Shown here: piece after piece, positions 1-6,880 of the stretch | How positions within the stretch are numbered: position 1 is the first letter of the stretch | Layout: every line of letters starts with the position of its first letter | Origin: Pseudoflavonifractor phocaeensis | Lineage (GTDB): Bacteria; Bacillota; Clostridia; Oscillospirales; Oscillospiraceae | Direction of reading: 5' to 3' | NCBI RefSeq assembly: GCF_021531375.1 | Contig: NZ_JADYTU010000010.1 | Coordinates: 1-61,139 of the forward strand | DNA: 61,139 nucleotides | The notes under the pieces: generated by a model | Databases searched by the model: none | Told to the model about the DNA's origin: nothing | Seen by the model: only the letters and a program-made list of their open reading frames with translations | Position numbers and translations under genes: made by a program

Positions 1-18
1 CTATCTCCAGTTCCAATG

Positions 19-60
19 TTCTGCCTGAAAGCCTGTGGGTTTCGGCAGAATTTTTGCTTT
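19..60 (+). terminator. Intrinsic terminator at window start
   Basis: Two nested arms, TTCTGCC/GGCAGAA and an inner GAAAGCC/GGGTTTC with one mismatch, are followed by TTTTTGCTTTT. It would end transcription of a plus-strand gene lying left of the window. Confidence 0.6.
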
Positions 61-110
61 TGTCAACAGGTCCTTTGAAGTACAAAAATTATTTTAAGGA
101 GGTCTCCGTT

Positions 111-716
111 ATGGATGATAGTAATGATAAGTGTAAATTGGGTATATTGAGTTTTTCAGTTAATGCGCAAAATGCGATGACTGCTGAAAAGGCTAAGAGG
201 GTTGCTGCGTTGGTTAAGGGCATGAATGAGTATAATTGTGAGTATGTGGGTGAAGCTTATATACAAATCATGGAGGGTAAGACCAAAATGTATGATGGTA
301 AGGATGCACTTCGTGACCTGAATATGTATGCTTATTTCCGTAAAAAAGAAGAAGAAATAGAGCTGGCTAAACGTGCAGAAGTTGAGAGTAGGTTAATCAA
401 TGAGGTTGAGTTGGAGATGGGTGAAGCTGGTGCAGTTGCTGAAATGATTGAGGACAAAGACCTGAACGTTGAAACAATAGTTGCCGATATAGGAGACAAG
501 AATTACTATGTCGAGCGCTACTTAGAGATACGAGAAGTTCTTTTCTTCAAAAAAGGTGTTGATATCCATAGAAGGCTGACCCTTGCCATGCAGGGGGATA
601 AACAGGCGGTTTGGAAAACAGAATGGCTTTTCCGCGAATGTGAACTCTTAGATTTCTTCCGCGAGTTCTTTTCTGTTCCCGAGTATTGGGCTGAGGTGTG
701 CAGAATATTAGATTGA
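111..716 (+). CDS. Hypothetical island protein, 201 aa
   Basis: I do not recognise this protein. The ATG at 111 is chosen because AAGGAGG sits just upstream; a longer in-frame start at 54 has no ribosome-binding site. The product is soluble and charged, with a Lys/Glu-rich, probably helical middle (residues about 75-110, predicted coiled coil) and a C-terminal third rich in aromatic residues. No signal peptide, membrane segment or Cys motif is visible. It is the first of four plus-strand genes at the left edge, and a terminator follows directly, so it is probably a separate unit. AT-rich codon use fits the mobile island rather than the GC-rich chromosome to the right. Confidence 0.7.
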   Translation: MDDSNDKCKLGILSFSVNAQNAMTAEKAKRVAALVKGMNEYNCEYVGEAYIQIMEGKTKMYDGKDALRDLNMYAYFRKKEEEIELAKRAEVESRLINEVELEMGEAGAVAEMIEDKDLNVETIVADIGDKNYYVERYLEIREVLFFKKGVDIHRRLTLAMQGDKQAVWKTEWLFRECELLDFFREFFSVPEYWAEVCRILD

Positions 717-721
717 GCAGT

Positions 722-755
722 GGCTGAGTATTTTTCCTCAGCCTTTTATTTTTTT
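722..755 (+). terminator. Intrinsic terminator
   Basis: The stem GGCTGAG/CTCAGCC has an 8-nt loop and a tail of TTTTATTTTTTT. It lies just after the stop codon of the preceding hypothetical gene. Confidence 0.75.
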
Positions 756-847
756 AGGGACATATGACGGATTTCGGACAGTGAAGGATGAACTTTGGAC
801 ATCTTTTTCTAACTTAATTATATGAACAAAAGAAAGGTGATTTTTCA

Positions 848-1273
848 ATGAGATTAGATGATTTAGTTTTTATTCAGTTTGCAGTAAAGTGCCTCTCGTT
901 CTCAGAAACAATAGGTTTCAAAAAGGGGGCATCAGAGGCGAAAAGGATAGATGCAGCTTTCAGGTTGTTTTGCATTGAGCAAGGACGCTTGGATGTCATT
1001 CAAACAGCTGGCTATATGCGTGGGTTAGAGGGTTCAATTAAGGACTTGGTCCCAGAGTTGTGGGGTGTGATTGCCCCCATAGAGGCAGGGTATGTGCAAT
1101 TGAGTAGTGTCGGCGAAGCCTACGCAAGGGTAATGGCAAAAGCGAAGGAGCCAGACCTTATTTTGAAAAGAAAAGAAATTCCCGATGCAATTAAGCGTCA
1201 ACTTCAAGCCGAACGTCAGCAAAAGACTGAAAAGCAGCATGTCGGTATTCGTATAGATGAGACTTTGTTGTAA
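848..1273 (+). CDS. Hypothetical island protein, 141 aa
   Basis: I do not recognise this protein. The start is supported by GAAAGGTGA 8-9 nt upstream. The N-terminal 100 residues look like a compact helical domain; the last 40 residues are Lys/Gln/Arg-rich and probably extended or coiled (KRQLQAERQQKTEKQ). There is no signal peptide, membrane segment or Cys motif. It is followed after about 35 nt by the next gene with its own strong AGGAGG, so 848-2753 probably forms one three-gene operon. A nucleic-acid-binding accessory role would be guesswork. Confidence 0.65.
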   Translation: MRLDDLVFIQFAVKCLSFSETIGFKKGASEAKRIDAAFRLFCIEQGRLDVIQTAGYMRGLEGSIKDLVPELWGVIAPIEAGYVQLSSVGEAYARVMAKAKEPDLILKRKEIPDAIKRQLQAERQQKTEKQHVGIRIDETLL

Positions 1274-1308
1274 GGCTCAAATGTAGAAAGAATTAGGAGG
1301 ATGAAGCT

Positions 1309-2337
1309 ATGGAGAAAAAGCCAATATCAGAATTGTTTTATAGACCATGGGAAAAAGAGCAGGACGACTTTTTTCCTTGTCAGCATTGCCATTGTAGGCA
1401 TGAAGTTGGCGCGGAATGGGAATGTCCTTTGGAAAAGGAGTTTAGATTTGATGATACTGTGCATCAAGAGGAATCACAGAGCGAATTAGTTTATGTGGAC
1501 AACAACTTGTTGAACCCTGTATGGCTGCTTACCAAGGGTTTTGGGTTGCCACGTGGAAAAACTTATAGCAAGGGTGAGGTCGAATATAAGGATGGAACCT
1601 TGTCCTATAACCCTTTACCTGGTTTTTCATTTCCGCTGCTGTCCTTTGAAATGGCAGAGGGACCAAGATTTGTATCACAGTATTATTTGCGCGTAAGATG
1701 CGCTGATATTGTTTCGGCGTTTGACTTTGCAGAAGAGATTGGAGAAATTCCCGTGTTGGAGGATATATTCTTCGATTTTTATGAAGCTGTTCTCAGATGT
1801 GCTGGTTTGCGCCATACAAACTTGGTATTCGGCTGGATTATCAGAGACTTTTCAGATGTGGTCATTCCTGTTTTTGGGAAGATTTTTAGGCAGGGTGGGT
1901 TGAGCTACATTGACATGAAAAACTTTCCAATCTGTAAAGAAGAAATCGACGATTATTTGGGCGGATACCATTCGGGCGAGGATGGCGACTTCTACCAAAC
2001 AGAGTCTACATGCTATTTAGATGGAGGATGGGGGTTTGACTTTATTGAAAATGGAGAATGCACAGATTATATTCCTATCTGCGACTTAATTGAGGGTGAA
2101 GTGCAGTGTGGTCTACTGATTGATAATTATTGGCTGCAAGATGGTATGGATTATTGCATGCATAAGGTGATTCATCTCTATACCGTCATATTGGATTGGA
2201 TAACAGATTTGTGGAGCACAGCACATGCTCTTACAGTAGCGAATGCAATTGCGCGTGAAGTTCCTGTGCTGGACGAACTGGTGGTGTATCTAAAAGATGC
2301 TCTGGTTCAAGAAATAAGGTGCTGGGATGAGGATTAA
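1309..2337 (+). CDS. Hypothetical protein with N-terminal Cys/His cluster, 342 aa
   Basis: TTAGGAGG lies 8 nt before the ATG. Near the N-terminus, residues about 24-40 read CQHCHCRHE...C, a Cys/His cluster that could bind zinc. The rest is acidic and aromatic-rich, with repeated Asp/Tyr/Trp/Glu patches and no membrane segment or signal peptide. I cannot assign a family. It sits between two other unrecognised small proteins, and the downstream neighbour also carries a zinc-ribbon motif, so the pair may share a nucleic-acid or protein-binding role; this is inference from motif type only. Confidence 0.65.
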   Translation: MEKKPISELFYRPWEKEQDDFFPCQHCHCRHEVGAEWECPLEKEFRFDDTVHQEESQSELVYVDNNLLNPVWLLTKGFGLPRGKTYSKGEVEYKDGTLSYNPLPGFSFPLLSFEMAEGPRFVSQYYLRVRCADIVSAFDFAEEIGEIPVLEDIFFDFYEAVLRCAGLRHTNLVFGWIIRDFSDVVIPVFGKIFRQGGLSYIDMKNFPICKEEIDDYLGGYHSGEDGDFYQTESTCYLDGGWGFDFIENGECTDYIPICDLIEGEVQCGLLIDNYWLQDGMDYCMHKVIHLYTVILDWITDLWSTAHALTVANAIAREVPVLDELVVYLKDALVQEIRCWDED

Positions 2338-2351
2338 AGGGGTGGTTAGGT

Positions 2352-2753
2352 ATGACAAGAAAGCAACGACTGTTGAATACGTTGTTTGAGATAGAGCAAC
2401 AGCTTGATAAGTTAGTGGAAGAATTGGAAGACCTTACTATTAGGAAGAAAATGCAAGCTAAGTCAGCTGAAACAGTTGCTCTATACAATTGGGTAAACGG
2501 CGAGTTTTTTGCGTTGAGTGATGATTTATCCGATTATGCTTACACTTCATATTGCAAGGGTATCAATACTTTGAGGAGAATAATCGAATATGTGGAATTG
2601 AAAGAACCTGTAAAAGTGGTGCATCAGCTTAATACAGAGCGAGAAGTTTTTGAAAGTTTTCTGGAAAAAGCTGAGTTTGAGAAAGTCAAAGAGTTCTATG
2701 TTCCCTGCCCTGTGTGTGGTACATGGGTAGGCAAAGAGGCTTACAAATGCTGA
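2352..2753 (+). CDS. Coiled-coil/zinc-ribbon protein, zero frame stops inside the ribbon
   Basis: The start ATG follows AAGGGGTGG, 14 nt after the upstream stop. Residues 1-60 are strongly helical and probably coiled coil (EIEQQLDKLVEELEDL). The C-terminus carries CPVCGTWVGKEAYKC and then a UGA stop. If one base is skipped at that stop (TGC T GAC), reading continues DGCLCGLYPPSFC to a stop at 2791-2793. This gives a textbook C-x2-C-x10-C-x2-C zinc ribbon. The zero-frame product therefore lacks half of its metal site. Explanations are a real +1 frameshift at UGA-C (the context used in prfB), a one-base insertion that broke the gene, or a sequencing error. Confidence 0.7.
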   Translation: MTRKQRLLNTLFEIEQQLDKLVEELEDLTIRKKMQAKSAETVALYNWVNGEFFALSDDLSDYAYTSYCKGINTLRRIIEYVELKEPVKVVHQLNTEREVFESFLEKAEFEKVKEFYVPCPVCGTWVGKEAYKC

Positions 2754-2877
2754 CGGTTGCCTTTGTGGTCTTTATCCTCCCTCATTTTGCTGAATGGGTG
2801 ATTATCAGAATAGCCGCTATCAATTACGGATTGCGTGAATTTATCAAGTCCTGACCCAACAATTTCATATCGACAAC

Positions 2878-2925
2878 AAAGCGACAGGTATTTCCTTGAG
2901 AAGTCTCTGTCGCTTTTATTTTTAC
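2878..2925 (+). terminator. Intrinsic terminator
   Basis: A 10-bp stem (AAAGCGACAG/CTGTCGCTTT) has a T-rich tail. It lies between the broken zinc-ribbon gene and the ribosome-binding site of the next gene, so that next gene must be transcribed from within or very close to this spot, or by read-through. Confidence 0.6.
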
Positions 2926-2948
2926 CAATATTCAAGGAGGAAAAATCA

Positions 2949-3227
2949 ATGAGAATGTCTATGAACGAAAAGAAAGCTCTTTATGCCTTTGGTTGTCCGA
3001 ACCGTGAAGCCACCGTGGAACGCTTGCGTTTCGTGGCTGCACTTGCTCCCGATCCTGCGGCAAAGAAGCTGTTCTTCACTCTGGCAGTCAAGCTGAATGA
3101 CGAGAGCTGCGACAGATGGTATCGCTGTTTCTTCTACAACATGAGACTGGAAGTGGAACACTTCGCCCACCACAAGTATCGCTCGGACAATCTCCGTGTT
3201 CAGATTAGGGAGAGCGATTATGAGTAA
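2949..3227 (+). CDS. Small mobile-element-associated protein, 92 aa
   Basis: The ATG at 2949 is preceded by TCAAGGAGG; an upstream in-frame ATG at 2835 would start within the terminator region and is rejected. The protein is basic and helical with several Cys, Arg and His residues and no membrane segment. From memory it resembles short conserved proteins found next to integrases in Firmicutes integrative elements, but I cannot name a family. Its last codons overlap the start of the next gene (ATGAGTAA), showing translational coupling. The pair differs from the flanking genes by higher GC, suggesting a module carried with the adjacent recombinase. Confidence 0.65.
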   Translation: MRMSMNEKKALYAFGCPNREATVERLRFVAALAPDPAAKKLFFTLAVKLNDESCDRWYRCFFYNMRLEVEHFAHHKYRSDNLRVQIRESDYE

Positions 3228-3510
3228 GCTGACAAAATACGAAAAGGAAACAATCGTCCTGTTCAATGAGGGCGAGGACACAGCACACATCCAGACCTAC
3301 AACGCCGGATTGAGAACCAGACTGGCGGCATTCTCCAAGAAGTATCCCGACCTCTGCCGACTGGATAAGACCTATGAGCAAGGCGGTGTGTCCTATGCTC
3401 TGGACAAGTCCCGACTGTCCATCCGTCTGCAACCACCGTACAGCGAGGAACGCAGACGAAAAGCAAGTGAAAACGCTAAGCAAAACGGTTTTGCCAGTCA
3501 GACGGAATAA
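3220..3510 (+). CDS. Small mobile-element-associated protein, 96 aa
   Basis: It begins at the ATG that overlaps the upstream stop by 8 nt. The sequence (SKLTKYEKETIVLFNEGEDTA...) ends in a basic tail (SEERRRKASENAKQNG). I recognise this as a type of short protein commonly encoded beside integrases and resolvases in clostridial elements, sometimes mislabelled immunoglobulin-like in databases; its function is unknown to me. No Cys motif or membrane segment is present. It is followed by an inverted repeat and then a serine recombinase. Confidence 0.65.
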   Translation: MSKLTKYEKETIVLFNEGEDTAHIQTYNAGLRTRLAAFSKKYPDLCRLDKTYEQGGVSYALDKSRLSIRLQPPYSEERRRKASENAKQNGFASQTE

Positions 3511-3532
3511 TGTAGCGTTTAGGGTTGATATG

Positions 3533-3570
3533 CGGTCAAAATATCGGGTCTGTATCCGATATTTTGACCG
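3533..3570. repeat. Perfect 15-bp inverted repeat upstream of recombinase
   Basis: CGGTCAAAATATCGG and its exact reverse complement are separated by 8 nt (GTCTGTAT). The arms are AT-rich and the right arm is followed by TAACTTTTTC. It could be a weak terminator for the two small genes, or a recombinase/operator site for the gene starting at 3671. Confidence 0.7.
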
Positions 3571-3670
3571 TAACTTTTTCCCAACGATAAAATATATAGG
3601 CACAGTTCAAAAAGAAAATATGTCGGAATTAGGGATGATTTTCCGTTCTGGACAGGAAAGCGAGGTAATT

Positions 3671-4282
3671 ATGGCAAATGTGTATGGATATATTCGTGTC
3701 AGTAGCCGTGACCAGAACGAAGATCGCCAGATAATTGCGATTAAAGAAGTTGGTGTTACCGATAGAAATATATATCTGGATAAGCAGTCCGGCAAGGACT
3801 TTGAACGTCCACAATACAAGAAGCTGTTACGCAAAGTGAAAAAAGACGATCTGCTCTATATCAAAAGCATAGACCGTCTTGGGCGAAACTATGAGGAAAT
3901 CTTACAACAATGGCGTGTCATCACAAAGGATAAGGGTGTTGACATTGTAGTGCTTGATATGCCGCTTTTAGACACTCGCAGAGGTAAAGATTTGATGGGA
4001 ACTTTCCTCTCTGACATTGTTTTACAAGTCTTGTCCTTTGTTGCCGAGAATGAGCGCACCAACATCAGGCAGCGACAAGCCGAGGGTATAGCGGCAGCAA
4101 AGGCAAAAGGCGTGAAGTTCGGCAGACCGCCCCTGCCTTTGCCTAAAAACTTCTATGAAGTTCACAAAGCTTGGAGAGGAAAGAAAATCACACTGAAAGA
4201 AGCGGCAAATGCTTGTAATATGCCAATCGGAACATTTTACGGGAAAGCCAGAAAGTTTGAGAATGTGGATAAAACAAAATGA
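3671..4282 (+). CDS. Small serine recombinase (resolvase/invertase type), 203 aa
   Basis: This is a Tn3-resolvase/DNA-invertase family enzyme that cuts and rejoins DNA through a 5'-phosphoserine link. The N-terminal catalytic domain starts YGYIRVSS, with the nucleophile Ser near residue 10. The motif SIDRLGRN with its active-site arginines follows around residue 68, then a long helix. A GRPP linker near residue 152 leads into a C-terminal helix-turn-helix (KITLKEAANACNMPIGTFYGKARKF). The length is typical. ATG 3671 is preferred (GAGGT 5-6 nt upstream); in-frame starts further upstream lack a ribosome-binding site and have no family homology. Inverted repeats lie on both sides. It may resolve or invert part of the island; no partner site was identified. 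Confidence 0.9.
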   Translation: MANVYGYIRVSSRDQNEDRQIIAIKEVGVTDRNIYLDKQSGKDFERPQYKKLLRKVKKDDLLYIKSIDRLGRNYEEILQQWRVITKDKGVDIVVLDMPLLDTRRGKDLMGTFLSDIVLQVLSFVAENERTNIRQRQAEGIAAAKAKGVKFGRPPLPLPKNFYEVHKAWRGKKITLKEAANACNMPIGTFYGKARKFENVDKTK

Positions 4283-4322
4283 TGCCATGATTTGCATAAG
4301 TGTACCTTTGCAAATCATGGCA
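4283..4322. repeat. 14-bp inverted repeat after recombinase
   Basis: TGCCATGATTTGCA and its exact complement flank a 12-nt loop immediately after the recombinase stop codon. There is no T-tract, so it is more likely a protein-binding or recombination site than a terminator. Part of the loop (AAGTGTACCTTT, 4298-4309) is itself repeated in inverted orientation at 4432-4443. Confidence 0.65.
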
Positions 4323-4511
4323 CATTTCGACGGACACAAATATTATACTTCTGATTCCTTTGATTTTCAAGGTGTTGAAGTGAATTTTTACGATAAAATT
4401 CGTAACTCTTTTGTAACTTTTGCCGGTTTGTAAAGGTACACTTTCTAAAACGCAATAAAAAGCAAAACCAAGGCTGTGGAGACGAATATGCCGGAAAGGA
4501 GGTCGTGGATA

Positions 4512-4793
4512 ATGAACTGCTTAAAGCGAATCACGTCTATCCTAATCGTTGTTGTGATGCTGGGGGCGTTATCTGCCTGTGGTTCTTCGGAACCCTGTGA
4601 ATCATGCGGAGATACGCCAACGAAAGGCTACAAGAACGACTATTCCGGTGAAAAGGAATACTATTGTTCAGACTGTTCGTCGGACTGTGCTTTCTGTTCG
4701 AACAAGGCGAAGCACCATTATACCTCGGGTTTGGGGATTATCATTTTTGCATGTGACGACTGCTACAAAGAGATTCAAGAACTGAACTCGTAA
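4512..4793 (+). CDS. Cys-rich lipoprotein, 93 aa
   Basis: AAGGAGG lies upstream of ATG 4512. The N-terminus is a lipoprotein signal: basic MNCLKR, a hydrophobic stretch, and lipobox LSAC with the lipidated Cys near residue 24. The exported part carries repeated CxxC pairs (CESCGD, CSDCSSDCAFC, CDDC), i.e. two or more zinc-knuckle-like or disulfide modules. It would sit on the outer face of the cytoplasmic membrane. It heads the plus-strand operon of zinc-ribbon membrane proteins, with 28 nt to the next gene. I know of no exact family. Extracytoplasmic Cys clusters may be oxidised rather than metal-bound. Confidence 0.75.
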   Translation: MNCLKRITSILIVVVMLGALSACGSSEPCESCGDTPTKGYKNDYSGEKEYYCSDCSSDCAFCSNKAKHHYTSGLGIIIFACDDCYKEIQELNS

Positions 4794-4821
4794 TATTACA
4801 TCTAAAGAGAGGGTAAAAAAC

Positions 4822-5415
4822 ATGGCTTTTTTTGACAAGTTAAGTAAGACAGTCACGGAAGCCAGCCAAAAAACCATAGCCAAAACTAAGGAACTGGCTG
4901 ATACTTCAAGACTAAATTCAATGATTTCTGAAGAGGAAAAGGTTATCACCAATCAGTATTTTCAGATTGGAAAACTGTATGTCTCCATCCACAAAGACGA
5001 TTTTGAGGATGATTTTGCCGGAATGATCGGTGCTATTGCTGAAGCAGAAGCAAAAATTAGAGACTACAAGAAGCAAATCCAAGACATTAAGGGCGTACAA
5101 CGCTGTGAAAAGTGCGGTGCCGAAGTTCCCAATGGAGCGGCGTTTTGCAGTTCTTGTGGAGCTACCATGCCGAAGATTCAGGCCCCGGTTTCCACCGATT
5201 ACATAAAATGCGAAAACTGTGGTACAGAAGTGAAAAAAGGTATGCGCTTCTGTACTTCCTGTGGAAAACCGATGGAAGCGGTTAAAGCCACTTCTGATAT
5301 GCCTGTAACTGAGCAGACAGTAATTATTGAACGAGAGAAGGTATGCCCTAACTGCGGTGCAAAGGTCGAAGAAGGTTTGGCTTTCTGTACTGAGTGTGGA
5401 GCAAAGCTGCAATAA
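4822..5415 (+). CDS. Coiled-coil protein with three zinc ribbons, 197 aa
   Basis: The GAGAGGG ribosome-binding site precedes the ATG. Residues 1-90 form a helical, probably coiled-coil region with no membrane segment. Three zinc-ribbon modules follow: CEKCGAEVPNGAAFCSSCG (about 94-112), CENCGTEVKKGMRFCTSCG (about 130-148) and CPNCGAKVEEGLAFCTECG (about 176-194). All twelve Cys are present. Such double-CxxC ribbons are structural zinc sites used for protein contacts. The protein is cytosolic, while its operon partners carry a single ribbon on a membrane anchor, so it may be a scaffold bringing them together (inference). Confidence 0.8.
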   Translation: MAFFDKLSKTVTEASQKTIAKTKELADTSRLNSMISEEEKVITNQYFQIGKLYVSIHKDDFEDDFAGMIGAIAEAEAKIRDYKKQIQDIKGVQRCEKCGAEVPNGAAFCSSCGATMPKIQAPVSTDYIKCENCGTEVKKGMRFCTSCGKPMEAVKATSDMPVTEQTVIIEREKVCPNCGAKVEEGLAFCTECGAKLQ

Positions 5416-5429
5416 GGGAGGAAAAAGAT

Positions 5430-5846
5430 ATGCAGAAAACAAGACTTGGTATTTCGGTTGGATTGCTCGGAGCAGCAATCTATTTCATGGGGCTGTTTAG
5501 CGGCTATTTGGTAGCGGTTGTTCTTGCCGGATATGTTCTGCTGCTTGAGGAAAACAGCTGGCTGCGAAAGAGCGCAGTGAAAGCAGTGTCTGTGATGGCA
5601 GTTTTTTCGCTGCTGATTACTGTGTTGAACCTCATTCCCAACGCTATCAGCTTTGTTGATAATGTCGTTTCAATTTTTGGCGGTAGTTTCCATGTGGCAT
5701 TTTTGTCCAATTTGATTTCTGCTGCTGTTGCGGCACTCAACATTATCGAGAAGCTGTTGATGATCGGGCTGGGTGTCAAGGCGCTGAATCAGGGAACGAT
5801 TGCTGTTCCTGTCGTTGATAAGCTGATTAACAAATATATGGGATAA
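5430..5846 (+). CDS. Small integral membrane protein, 138 aa
   Basis: AGGGAGG lies 9 nt before ATG 5430, 14 nt after the previous stop. Four hydrophobic segments can be seen: about residues 8-35 (possibly two hairpinned helices), 45-68, and 92-120. There are no catalytic motifs and few charges between helices. It is encoded between two zinc-ribbon proteins and probably belongs to their membrane complex. A strong stem-loop after it may reduce transcription of the rest of the operon. Confidence 0.75.
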   Translation: MQKTRLGISVGLLGAAIYFMGLFSGYLVAVVLAGYVLLLEENSWLRKSAVKAVSVMAVFSLLITVLNLIPNAISFVDNVVSIFGGSFHVAFLSNLISAAVAALNIIEKLLMIGLGVKALNQGTIAVPVVDKLINKYMG

Positions 5847-5855
5847 GGAAACGGC

Positions 5856-5896
5856 AAAGGGCGGTGGATGATGGTACTACTTATCCACTGCCCTTT
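5856..5896 (+). terminator. Intra-operon stem-loop (attenuator-like)
   Basis: A 14-bp stem (AAAGGGCGGTGGAT with ATCCACTGCCCTTT, one G-U pair) is followed by CTTCATT. The T-tract is weak, so it may be a partial terminator or an mRNA-processing or stability element within the operon. Confidence 0.55.
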
Positions 5897-5925
5897 CTTC
5901 ATTATAGCGAAGGGAGAGAAGAAAT

Positions 5926-6861
5926 ATGGCTAAGTTTTGCGGAAAATGCGGTGCGAAGCTGGATGAAGCTACCGGGCTGTGTCCAAACTGCGATGCCGAT
6001 AAACTGAATAAGCAAACCGAAACGCCGGAAGCAGTTGAGAAACCAAAACCGAAGCAGGACACGGCTTCAGAGCCGAAGAAGCCGTTAAGTAAAAAGGAAG
6101 CAAAAAAGCAGCATAAGGCAGATAAAAAAGCGGCGAAGAAAGCTAAGAAAAAAGAAAAATGGGCAAGCATGACTTTAGGTCAGAAGCTACGGAAGATTTT
6201 CTTAAAACTTGCTATGTGGGTTTTGCTGATTGCGGTTTTTGCAGGTGTAGCAATTGTAGGACTTTCACATCACAACATCATCGAAATTCCCGGTATTAAT
6301 GAATTTTTAGATTTCATTGGTTTGCGCTCTGAAACGGTGGGTAGTGCAGAGGAATATAAAGTCAATGCTCCGGATGCAGAATCGTATTATGGGAATAACT
6401 CAGATATTATTATGGAAATAGATGTAAATGATTCTAACGATGTTCTTACGGAATCGGAAACTTGTACTGAATTGACAGGACGAGGATTTGAGGAATATCC
6501 GATCACAACAGAATATTCAATGGATGGAGCGTATTCTGATGCTACTAACATTTCGGATAATTCATCGAATAAGCATCCAATTTATCAAACATATTATGTG
6601 TCTAGTAATGGAGACTTATGGACTGTTTTTGTGATAAATGGCTCTGTACTGGCAAATCCAGTATCTTATAATCTCCAATCCGGTCGAAGCGTTCAGGCGA
6701 TTGTATCTGAAACAGAAACTGTAATGAGTTATGACAGCGCAACGAACAGATTTTATGAAACGATTCCACATGAATCAGCTTTGGTTTTGATTACCGTTGA
6801 CAAAATTGATGCGGAAACTCTTGATAAATTAACAGCAGGAGAAATTGAGCGGTATGGTTAA
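5926..6861 (+). CDS. Zinc-ribbon single-pass membrane protein, 311 aa
   Basis: AAGGGAGAG precedes the ATG. Layout: an N-terminal zinc ribbon (CGKCGAKLDEATGLCPNC, residues 5-22), a Lys/Ala-rich linker (about 35-85), one membrane helix (about 95-118) and an extracytoplasmic domain of about 190 residues. The outer domain is acidic and rich in Ser/Thr/Tyr. This inside-zinc-ribbon, outside-sensor plan resembles TcaA/YvbJ-type Firmicutes proteins, but the outer domain is not one I recognise. The stop codon lies within 20 nt of the next start. With the upstream coiled-coil ribbon protein it may transmit a surface signal inward (inference). Confidence 0.8.
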   Translation: MAKFCGKCGAKLDEATGLCPNCDADKLNKQTETPEAVEKPKPKQDTASEPKKPLSKKEAKKQHKADKKAAKKAKKKEKWASMTLGQKLRKIFLKLAMWVLLIAVFAGVAIVGLSHHNIIEIPGINEFLDFIGLRSETVGSAEEYKVNAPDAESYYGNNSDIIMEIDVNDSNDVLTESETCTELTGRGFEEYPITTEYSMDGAYSDATNISDNSSNKHPIYQTYYVSSNGDLWTVFVINGSVLANPVSYNLQSGRSVQAIVSETETVMSYDSATNRFYETIPHESALVLITVDKIDAETLDKLTAGEIERYG

Positions 6862-6880
6862 GGAGGACAAGTTCAAAATT

